From Anaerolineales bacterium UBA5797 (GTDB taxonomy: Bacteria; Chloroflexota; Anaerolineae; Anaerolineales; Villigracilaceae), in NCBI GenBank assembly GCA_002418205.1, contig DIDP01000058.1:3271-16156 (forward strand): a DNA stretch of 12,886 bases, read 5' to 3'. This document shows positions 6,232 to 12,886 of the stretch, one piece after another. Both the position numbers and the translations under genes were made by a program. The notes under the pieces are model-generated. The model searched no databases and had not been told where the DNA came from. It saw only the letters and a list, made by a program, of their open reading frames with translations. Each line of letters begins with the position of its first letter. The stretch's first letter is position 1.

Positions 6232-9200
6232 ATGAAGCAGGAACGATCGTTTGGAGTGTTCGTCCGGGGGCGGCGGAGGGAAATGGACCTTACGCAGGAG
6301 GAATTGGCGCGGCGGGTGGGATGCGCCGCCATCACCCTGCGCAAGATCGAAGCTGATGATCTGCGCGCCTCCGTGCAAATCGCCGAACGGCTCGCCATGG
6401 CGCTGGCCATCCCATTGGATGAACGCGCGGAATTTGTCCGCTGGGCACGCTCGGTACGCCCGGCTTCCTCCGATCTGCCACAGGTCACTCCCCCTCCTTC
6501 CATGGAAGAGATCGGGCGCGATGACCTCACCGGACGTGCCATTCGTGGATACGCGCTCGCCGAGCGAATCGGCATGGGCGGCATGGGATCCGTTTATCGC
6601 GCGGTTCAACCCAACGTCGAGCGCGAGGTCGCCATCAAGATCATCCTCCCAGCCTTTGCCAATCACCCCGATTTCATCCGTCGCTTCGAAGCGGAAGCGC
6701 AACTGGTGGCACGGCTCGAGCACCCGCACATTGCTCCGCTCTACGATTACTGGCGGGAACCCGGCGTGGCGTATCTGGTCATGCGGTTGTTGCGGGGCGG
6801 CAACATTCAGCGCCTTATCGGGCAGGGACCTTTATCCATCGAGTCCACGACCAAAATGCTCGAACAGATCTGCTCGGCATTGAACGCTGCGCACCGCATT
6901 GGCATCATCCACCGTGACCTGAAACCCGCCAACGTCCTGCTCGATGAGGACGCCAATACCTACCTTGCTGACTTTGGGATCGCCAAAAACCTCGGCAACC
7001 CGGATATCGAGAACCAGACCGAAATGGATGTGATGATCGGCTCTCCGCAATACATGTCGCCGGAACAGATCCAGTCGCTCTCGATCCGCCCACAGACCGA
7101 CATCTATTGCCTCGGGGTGATGCTCTACGAAATGTTGACCGGGACCGTCCCGTTCACGGGTCCGACTCCCTTCGACCTGATCCAACAACACATCAACACT
7201 CCCATGCCTCCGCTTTCCGCCCGGCGCGCCGGACTGCCCGCCGCATTGGACGCGGTCATCACGCGCGCCACCGAAAAGGACCCCGACAAAAGATACGCCG
7301 ACGCGCTTTCGCTTTTCAACGATTTCCGCCAGGTGATCGGCAGGATGGTGGATGCCCATCCTGTAACGGTCAGCTATGTAGAGGAGGAGTCGGTCAGTGA
7401 GATCACCAATCCCTTCAAGGGATTGCGCGCCTTCAACGAATCGGATTCCGAAAATTTCTTCGGACGCGAGACGCTTGTCCAGCAATTGCTGGCGCGTCTT
7501 GGCGAGGGCGGGGATCTGAGTCGCTTTCTGGCAGTGGTCGGCCCGAGTGGTAGTGGCAAGTCCTCGGTCGTCCGAGCCGGGCTGGTCCCAGCCTTACGGC
7601 GCGGTGGTCTGCCTGGGTCCGAGAATTGGTTCATCGTCGATATGCTGCCCGGCAAACAGCCCTTTGAGGAACTGGAGGCATCGCTGTTGCGGGTGGCGGT
7701 CAATCCGCCGGAGAGCTTGCTTTCACAATTGAAGGACGGCAGCCGCGGATTGCTGCGTGCCGTGCATCGCATCCTTCCCACCGATGAGTCGGTCGAATTG
7801 GTGCTGGTCATTGATCAGTTCGAGGAAGTTTTTACACTTGTTGAAGATGAAGCCGAACGCGCCCTGCTGTTGGAGAGCATCGCCAGTGCAGTCATGGACG
7901 AACGCAGCCGCCTGCGCGTGATCGTCACCCTGCGCGCGGATTTCACCGACAAGCCGCTACGCTACGTGGACTTCGGCGAGATGATGAATCATCGTTTTGA
8001 GTTCGTTCTACCATTGACAGCAGACGAGGTCGAACAGGCGGTCGCCGGACCTGCACAGCGCGTCCGGCTCAAGCTGGAGAAGGGCCTCGTTTCGACGATC
8101 ATTCGCGAAGCCGGGAATCAGCCCGGTACCCTGCCATTGTTGCAGTATGCGCTCTCGGAATTGTTCGAGAAACGCGAAGGCCACATGCTCACCAACCAAG
8201 CCTATCGCGAGATCGGCGGCGTGCTCGGCGCATTGGGGCGAAGCGCAGAGTCCATTTTCATGAACTTAAATGAAACAGAGCAATCCGCGGCGAGACAACT
8301 ATTCCTGCGGCTGGTGACGCCTGGCGAAGGGACGGAAGACACTCGCCGACGTGTATTGCGAAGTGAATTGGAATCATTGGATATGGTTTCCACGGTCATC
8401 GACCATTTCGGCAAAGCCCGCCTGCTGACCTTCGACCACGATCCCATCACACGCGGCGCAACAGTGGAGGTGGCGCACGAGGCTTTGATCCGTGAATGGG
8501 CGCGCCTGCGCGAATGGCTCATGGAAAGCCGGGCTGATATCCGCAACCAGCGTCAACTGGCACACGCCGCACAGGAATGGGAAGGGGCAAAGCGCGATCC
8601 AAGTTTTCTGCTGACCGGTGCACGCCTGGAACAGTTCGAAGGCTGGGCGGCAGAGACCAGCATGGCACTGACCGACACAGAGCGGGAATTTCTGTCTGCT
8701 GGAATCCGCGAGCGTGACCGCCGCGAGGCGGAGGAACGCATGCGCCAACAACGCGAACTCAAAAATGCCCAGAAACTGGCAGAAACCGAGCGCGCCCGCG
8801 CGGAAGAACAAACCCGCTCCGCGGGGCAATTGCGCAAACGTGCCTTGTATCTGGCAGGCGCGCTTGTGATCGCGCTCCTCATGGCATTCACAGCGATCTT
8901 ATTTGGCAGGCAGGCTCAGACCGCCAGCCGCCTTGCCACATCGCGCGAACTGGCGGCAGCTGCCATCGGCAATCTGGAGGTGGACCCGGAGCGAAGCATA
9001 CTGCTCGCGCTCAAGGCACTCGACTCGAGCCATACCATTGAGGCGGAAGACGCGCTGCATCGCGCCGTTCAAGCTTCACGGCTGGTGATGGTCATCCAGG
9101 CACATGAGCCAGGCGCACCGGGAATGATCGCGTTCAGCCCGGATGGAAAACAACTCGTCACGGCGGCATCGGATGAAACGGTCAGGGTTTGGGATGCGAA

Positions 9201-11910
9201 CAGGGGACAGCCATTGCTAAAACTGGATGGTCATTACGCCGCCTGGGGCCCGGATGGAAGGAATCTGGCAGTCGTTTCTGCTGACGGGAGAGTGATGATG
9301 TTTGACCCTGCCACTGGAAACCAGATCCAGGTACCGGGTCAGATCGACGCGAAGTTGAGTGTGGCGTTCAGCCCGGATGGGAGGCGTCTCGTCACGACCG
9401 CGTACGGCAATCTCCCAACGATCTGGGATTCAAGATCGGGGAGGGAATTGTTGACTTTTCCGGGTCACACCGACCTTGTCAGCAACGTGGTGTTCAGCCA
9501 GGATGGGACGCGCATCCTGACAGCCAGTGATGATGGCACAGCCCGCATCTGGGATGCGAAGAATGGCGGGCCATTGCAGGAGTTGTCAGCACATCGGGGG
9601 TTTGTGTGGTCAGCGGCATACAGCCCGGATGGGAAGACCGTTGTTACCGCCAGCGGCAACGAAGCGTTCCTCTGGGATGCAACCAATGGAACCAGGCTGC
9701 TCACCCTGTCCGGACACAAAAACGACATCTACGCCGTTGCGTTCAGTCCAGATGGCACGCATCTCGCTACAGGCAGCGTCGACCGCACCATAAAGATTTG
9801 GGATGCGAAAACGGGGACTTTCTTATTCTCGCTCGCCGGTCACAGCGGCAGCATCTATGGTCTTTCCTTCAGCCCGGACGGCACGCGCCTGGCCTCGATC
9901 AGTGACGATGGCACGGTTCGTATCTGGACCGTCGCACCCAGCCGGGAATTCCTCACCCTGCCCATGCAGGGCGTGAGCGGACAGATCGCTTACAGCAATG
10001 ATGGATCGCGCCTGGCAACCAGCGCAGAAAATGGGACGATCAAGATCTGGGATTCCCATTCCGGCATGGAAGTAAGCACCCTGCCCGGTTCAGGCACTTT
10101 TATCAAGGGGTTTGTCTTTACCCCGGATGGAACGCGTCTTTTCTCAGCCGGAGTTGATTCGAAACTCATCACATGGGACACGGCGACAGGCAGGCAACTA
10201 AAGGTCATTGCCGCTCACTCCGGCACGGTGAACGGACTGGCGATCACACAGGATGGGAAACGTCTCGCCACTGCCAGTGACGATTACAAGGCGAAGATCT
10301 GGGATATTTCCTACGGTTCGATCGGTGATGAACCCATGCTAACCCTTGAGCACCCCGGCAGTGTGTATGCTGTTGCGTTCAACAAGGATGGCTCCAGGAT
10401 CGTGACCGGGGTTCAGGATGGCACCGCCAGAATATGGGACGCCTCAACCGGCAAAGAGAGTCTCACGCTGCGCGGTCACTCCGATGTTGTGTTCTCTGTG
10501 GCCTTCAGCCCCGACGGGACGCGTGTTGCCACCACCAGCGCCGATGGCACGGCAAGAATATGGAATTCCTCCACCGGGGAACAGCTGCTTGCGTTACGCG
10601 GTCACAATAATGCGGTTACATCCATCGCATTCAACCCGGACGGTTCGCGCATCGCAACGGTCAGCCGCGATGGCACGACCAAATTATGGGACTCCGTCAC
10701 AGGAAATGAACTCCTCACCTTTGCAGGTGACGGTTCCGGGCTTAATGACGTTACCTTTAGCCCGGATGGCAAACTCCTGGCAACAGGAGGCGACAATGGT
10801 GTCCGGGTGTACATCCTGGACATCGAAGAACTCACCTCCCTGGCTCGCTCGCGCGTGACGCGGGAATTGACCAGTGAAGAATGTCAAAAATACCTGCACC
10901 TGGGTCAATCTGCATGTGCTCCGGCGAATCCAATTCCCACCTCAACCGCCATCCCACCCACGGACCAGGGACGGGTCTGTCAGATCACGAACACAGGCGG
11001 CTTGTACGATAATTCGTTCAATCAAATGATCTACAAGGGCTTGCAGGATTCGAATGTCCGGTTTGGTTGGGATGTCAAAGTATTGCAATCGGCATCCACA
11101 TCCGATTACGAGAAAAACGTTCGCGAGTTCATGCGAGGCGATTGCGACCTGATCGTTGGTCTCTTCCAAATGGCAGATGCTATCCAATCCGCGGCAGGGA
11201 CTGACCCAAAACAGAAATTCCAGATCATGGACTACATCTACGACCAGCCGCTCGAAAATGTCCGCATGCAGATCTTCGCCGCCGACCAGGCGGCATTCCT
11301 CGCAGGCTATACCGCCGCATCTGTAACAAAGACAGGCAAGGTCGGAGTCTTCGGCGGTATTGACATCCCACCAGTCACCGATTTCATGGATGGATTTGCC
11401 CTCGGCGTCCAGTATTACAACCAAAAGAATGGCACGAATATAGAAGTGCTTGGCTGGGACCCGATTAAGCATGAGGGCTTGTTCCTTGGCGGCTTCTGCT
11501 GCTCTGCAGAAGGAAAAGCGATGACGCAGCAATTGCTCGACCAAGGCGCGGATATCATCCTGCCCGTGGCGGGAACCAGTGTTGGGCCTGGCGCTGCGTA
11601 TGCCGTGAAGTCGAACGGCAACGCCCACATCATCGGTGTGGACACGGATTGGACGGTGACCAATGCCGAATTTGCCGATATCGTTCTGACTAGCATCGTC
11701 AAGAACTATGATGTGAGCGTGGTACAGACGGTGAAAGATATCGAAGAAAACACTTTCACGGGGGGCATCCACGTCGGCACCCTGGAAACCGGTGAAGTGG
11801 GGCTGGCGCCGTTTCACGAATTGGATGGGCTCGTTTCATCCAAGGTCAAAGCCGAGCTGGAACAGATCAAGGCGGATATTATCGCCGGGAAGATAAAAAC
11901 CAAGCCATAA
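6232..11910 (+). CDS. XRE-HTH / Ser-Thr kinase / STAND NTPase / TM / 14x WD40 / BMP-PnrA solute-binding fusion protein
   Basis: One 1892-residue protein. Residues 1-74 form an XRE-type helix-turn-helix (LTQEELARRVGCAAITLRKIE, 20-40). Residues 107-375 are a PknB-like kinase with all key residues: Gly loop GMGGMGSVY (114-122), Lys136, Glu155, HRDLKPAN (Asp229), DFG (Asp247), SPE (276-278). From NPFKGLRAF (393) to about 800 is a STAND-type NTPase with Walker A GPSGSGKSS (437-445), Walker B VLVIDQFEE (Asp528) and HEALIREW (749-756). A charged coiled coil (about 820-868), RKR and one membrane helix (871-892) follow. Residues 951-1535 are fourteen WD40 repeats with no Cys, then EECQKYLHLGQSAC, a Pro/Thr linker (1564-1577) and a BMP/PnrA-family binding domain (1580-1885; DNSFNQ at 1593-1598, GVDTD at 1802-1806). 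Kinase inside and binding domain outside fits the basic residues before the helix. The ATG follows GGAGG. Known separately: BMP proteins bind nucleosides for ABC transporters. Inferred: a transmembrane receptor with kinase and DNA-binding output. Confidence 0.93.
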   Translation: MKQERSFGVFVRGRRREMDLTQEELARRVGCAAITLRKIEADDLRASVQIAERLAMALAIPLDERAEFVRWARSVRPASSDLPQVTPPPSMEEIGRDDLTGRAIRGYALAERIGMGGMGSVYRAVQPNVEREVAIKIILPAFANHPDFIRRFEAEAQLVARLEHPHIAPLYDYWREPGVAYLVMRLLRGGNIQRLIGQGPLSIESTTKMLEQICSALNAAHRIGIIHRDLKPANVLLDEDANTYLADFGIAKNLGNPDIENQTEMDVMIGSPQYMSPEQIQSLSIRPQTDIYCLGVMLYEMLTGTVPFTGPTPFDLIQQHINTPMPPLSARRAGLPAALDAVITRATEKDPDKRYADALSLFNDFRQVIGRMVDAHPVTVSYVEEESVSEITNPFKGLRAFNESDSENFFGRETLVQQLLARLGEGGDLSRFLAVVGPSGSGKSSVVRAGLVPALRRGGLPGSENWFIVDMLPGKQPFEELEASLLRVAVNPPESLLSQLKDGSRGLLRAVHRILPTDESVELVLVIDQFEEVFTLVEDEAERALLLESIASAVMDERSRLRVIVTLRADFTDKPLRYVDFGEMMNHRFEFVLPLTADEVEQAVAGPAQRVRLKLEKGLVSTIIREAGNQPGTLPLLQYALSELFEKREGHMLTNQAYREIGGVLGALGRSAESIFMNLNETEQSAARQLFLRLVTPGEGTEDTRRRVLRSELESLDMVSTVIDHFGKARLLTFDHDPITRGATVEVAHEALIREWARLREWLMESRADIRNQRQLAHAAQEWEGAKRDPSFLLTGARLEQFEGWAAETSMALTDTEREFLSAGIRERDRREAEERMRQQRELKNAQKLAETERARAEEQTRSAGQLRKRALYLAGALVIALLMAFTAILFGRQAQTASRLATSRELAAAAIGNLEVDPERSILLALKALDSSHTIEAEDALHRAVQASRLVMVIQAHEPGAPGMIAFSPDGKQLVTAASDETVRVWDANRGQPLLKLDGHYAAWGPDGRNLAVVSADGRVMMFDPATGNQIQVPGQIDAKLSVAFSPDGRRLVTTAYGNLPTIWDSRSGRELLTFPGHTDLVSNVVFSQDGTRILTASDDGTARIWDAKNGGPLQELSAHRGFVWSAAYSPDGKTVVTASGNEAFLWDATNGTRLLTLSGHKNDIYAVAFSPDGTHLATGSVDRTIKIWDAKTGTFLFSLAGHSGSIYGLSFSPDGTRLASISDDGTVRIWTVAPSREFLTLPMQGVSGQIAYSNDGSRLATSAENGTIKIWDSHSGMEVSTLPGSGTFIKGFVFTPDGTRLFSAGVDSKLITWDTATGRQLKVIAAHSGTVNGLAITQDGKRLATASDDYKAKIWDISYGSIGDEPMLTLEHPGSVYAVAFNKDGSRIVTGVQDGTARIWDASTGKESLTLRGHSDVVFSVAFSPDGTRVATTSADGTARIWNSSTGEQLLALRGHNNAVTSIAFNPDGSRIATVSRDGTTKLWDSVTGNELLTFAGDGSGLNDVTFSPDGKLLATGGDNGVRVYILDIEELTSLARSRVTRELTSEECQKYLHLGQSACAPANPIPTSTAIPPTDQGRVCQITNTGGLYDNSFNQMIYKGLQDSNVRFGWDVKVLQSASTSDYEKNVREFMRGDCDLIVGLFQMADAIQSAAGTDPKQKFQIMDYIYDQPLENVRMQIFAADQAAFLAGYTAASVTKTGKVGVFGGIDIPPVTDFMDGFALGVQYYNQKNGTNIEVLGWDPIKHEGLFLGGFCCSAEGKAMTQQLLDQGADIILPVAGTSVGPGAAYAVKSNGNAHIIGVDTDWTVTNAEFADIVLTSIVKNYDVSVVQTVKDIEENTFTGGIHVGTLETGEVGLAPFHELDGLVSSKVKAELEQIKADIIAGKIKTKP
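9082..10836 (+). repeat. Fourteen in-frame WD40 repeats (two predicted propellers)
   Basis: Within the giant protein, fourteen units of about 40 residues each carry a FSPDG-like turn and a closing IWD-like strand. Most also have GH before the next unit. Fourteen fits two seven-bladed propellers. Unit 2 (YAAWGPDGRNLAVVSADG) begins about five residues too soon after unit 1 and ends FDPATG instead of WD. Unit 5 is one residue short and unit 14 ends VYILD, so these blades are degenerate. At DNA level the repeats are diverged (no near-identical copies), so the array is old rather than recently amplified. Confidence 0.9.
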
Positions 11911-11947
11911 AAAAACACCCCGCAGAGGAAAACTCCACGGGGCGTTT
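11911..11947 (-). terminator. Hairpin with T-run on the minus strand, distal terminator of ahcY, possibly bidirectional
   Basis: CACCCCG (11916-11922) pairs with CGGGGCG (11938-11944) with one mismatch, extended by AAA/TTT on the outside. Read on the minus strand the hairpin is followed by seven T, so it terminates leftward transcription from adenosylhomocysteinase well. For the plus-strand giant gene, whose stop is at 11908-11910, it offers only TTT after the stem and is weaker. Confidence 0.75.
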
Positions 11948-11954
11948 CACAAAA

Positions 11955-11987
11955 AGACTTCGGAAGTCTTGGAGACTTCCGAAGTCT
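11955..11987. terminator. Perfect 14-bp hairpin directly after ahcY, terminator and possible repeat element
   Basis: AGACTTCGGAAGTC (11955-11968) and its exact complement (11974-11987) enclose the loop TTGGA. On the minus strand it begins a few bases after the adenosylhomocysteinase stop and is followed by five T, so it is a good intrinsic terminator for that gene. Each arm is itself nearly palindromic (GACTT-CGG-AAGTC), which is unusual for a plain terminator and suggests a mobile or dispersed palindromic unit. Confidence 0.75.
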
Positions 11988-11992
11988 GCGTT

Positions 11993-12886
11993 TTAGGTTC
12001 CTTCTTCCCACGAGCTTAGATACTTCAACTGCTCGTCGGTGAGCGCATCGATCTTCACGCCCATTGCTTCGAGTTTGAGGCGGGCGATCTCGTTATCGAT
12101 CTCGGCGGGCACGGAGTAGACCTTCTTCTCCAGTTTGTCGGCGTTCTTCGCCATGTATTCGGCGGACAAAGCCTGGTTGGCGAAGGACATGTCCATGACG
12201 GAGGCAGGATGCCCTTCGGCAGAGGCGAGGTTGATGAGGCGTCCCTCACCAAGGATATTAATCTTGCGTCCGTCTTTTGTCGTGTACTGGTCCACGAACG
12301 GGCGAACACGATTGGGCTTGCCAGTGCTCATCTTTTCCAGTGCGGGGATGTTGATCTCCACGTTGAAGTGACCGGAGTTGGCAACAATCGCGCCATCCTT
12401 CATGGCTTCGAAATGGTGACCATCGATCACGTTCAGGTCGCCAGTCACGGTGCAGAAGAAATCACCGATCTTCGCCGCATCACCCATCGGCATGACCTGA
12501 TACCCGTCCATGACCGCTTCGAGCGCCTTCATCGGATCGACTTCCGTGACGATGACCTGCGCGCCCATGCCACGCGCGCGGGACGCCAGACCGCGTCCGC
12601 ACCACCCGTAACCTGCCACCACGAAATTCTTTCCAGCCAGCAGGACGTTTGTCGCACGGATGATGCCATCCACGGTGGATTGACCCGTGCCATAGCGGTT
12701 GTCGAAGAAGTGCTTGGTCATTGCATCGTTCACAGCGATGACGGGGAATTTCAAAACCTTATCCTTTTCCATCGCCTTGAGGCGGATGACGCCGGTGGTG
12801 GTCTCCTCGGTGCCGCCAATGACGTTGGCAAGCATTTTCTTGCGTTCCTCGTCTCCGAGCCCCTGCGCCCACGAAGCGAGGGAAGG
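11993..12886 (-). CDS. ahcY: Adenosylhomocysteinase, C-terminal part (5' end beyond window)
   Basis: S-adenosylhomocysteine hydrolase, which splits SAH into adenosine and homocysteine and so relieves product inhibition of methyltransferases. It works in the cytoplasm with bound NAD. About 297 residues are visible. The frame stays open upstream of the ATG at 12835 to the window edge (…ASWAQGLGDEERKK), so the gene continues outside and roughly the first 120 of ~420 residues are missing. Signatures are TEETTTG, VNDAMTKHFFDNRYGTGQS with the catalytic Lys and Asp, the NAD-binding GYGWCGRG, NSGHFNVEI with the catalytic His, and EGHPASVMDMSF. It ends LSSWEEGT, without the KPDHYRY-type extension of typical eukaryotic and many bacterial enzymes. 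That is the form known from archaea and thermophiles. Two hairpins with T-runs follow its stop. Confidence 0.95.
   Translation of the reverse strand, partial: PSLASWAQGLGDEERKKMLANVIGGTEETTTGVIRLKAMEKDKVLKFPVIAVNDAMTKHFFDNRYGTGQSTVDGIIRATNVLLAGKNFVVAGYGWCGRGLASRARGMGAQVIVTEVDPMKALEAVMDGYQVMPMGDAAKIGDFFCTVTGDLNVIDGHHFEAMKDGAIVANSGHFNVEINIPALEKMSTGKPNRVRPFVDQYTTKDGRKINILGEGRLINLASAEGHPASVMDMSFANQALSAEYMAKNADKLEKKVYSVPAEIDNEIARLKLEAMGVKIDALTDEQLKYLSSWEEGT

Noticed and set aside
9082..10836. Regularly spaced repeats resembling a CRISPR or satellite array
   Set aside because: The periodicity of about 120-130 bases is protein-level WD40 repetition with diverged DNA, all within one open frame.
10908..10990. 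Assembly chimera joining a WD40 gene and a BMP gene
   Set aside because: The frame is continuous, base composition does not change noticeably, a Pro/Thr linker sits at the join, and the BMP part lacks its own start, ribosome site and signal peptide. Not excluded without reads or homologues.
10942..11817. Long minus-strand open frame (291 codons) opposite the BMP domain
   Set aside because: It lies wholly antisense to a domain with clear family motifs, has no recognisable protein features, and long antisense frames are expected in GC-rich DNA. The same applies to the minus-strand frames at 655-1230, 2769-3404, 3621-4127 and 6832-7485.
12833..12835. ATG at 12835 as start of adenosylhomocysteinase
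   Set aside because: The frame stays open to the window edge, and an enzyme starting here would lack its substrate-binding N-terminal domain.

Overview
The window is a GC-rich bacterial chromosome segment that most resembles Chloroflexota, probably class Anaerolineae. This is inferred from gene style, not from a marker gene. The pointers are an XRE-HTH/kinase/STAND/WD40 giant protein, a Pro/Thr linker of the kind seen on exported proteins of that group, an adenosylhomocysteinase with the short C-terminus of thermophile and archaeal forms, and compact operons with short hairpins between genes.

Layout. 1-1326 (+): the 3' part of an aldehyde dehydrogenase related to glutamate-semialdehyde (P5C) dehydrogenases, with a very lysine-rich tail. 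A perfect 26-bp palindrome follows. 1378-4969 (+): a tight gene run holding a trans-aconitate methyltransferase-like enzyme, a small two-helix membrane protein, a class I CoA-transferase subunit A, an alpha/beta hydrolase and CoA-transferase subunit B. The last four genes are joined by 4-bp stop/start overlaps or a 3-base gap, and the run ends in a strong hairpin terminator (4988-5022). 5040-6006 (-): two small exported proteins, a lipoprotein and a conserved secreted protein of unknown function, probably one transcript. 6007-6231: a divergent promoter region with a good sigma70-type promoter on each side and an 11-bp inverted repeat placed almost symmetrically between them. 6232-11910 (+): one uninterrupted 1892-codon gene. 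11911-11992: two hairpins acting mainly as terminators for the opposite strand. 11993-12886 (-): the C-terminal part of adenosylhomocysteinase, cut by the window edge.

The outstanding object is the 1892-residue protein. In order it carries an XRE-type DNA-binding domain, a complete Ser/Thr protein kinase, a STAND-type P-loop NTPase, a coiled coil, one transmembrane helix, fourteen WD40 repeats (enough for two seven-bladed propellers), a Pro/Thr linker and a complete BMP/PnrA-family solute-binding domain of the kind normally supplied as a separate lipoprotein to a nucleoside ABC transporter. The simplest reading is a one-polypeptide transmembrane receptor: an outside ligand-binding module and propeller scaffold, and an inside kinase, NTPase switch and DNA-binding output. 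No transporter permease or ATPase gene lies in the window, so the binding domain looks recruited for sensing. The divergent pair of exported proteins shares its control region and is a natural candidate target or partner. All functional statements about this system are inference from domain content.

The CoA-transferase/hydrolase run looks catabolic (acyl-CoA activation and hydrolysis of a carboxylic acid), but the substrate cannot be read from the sequence.
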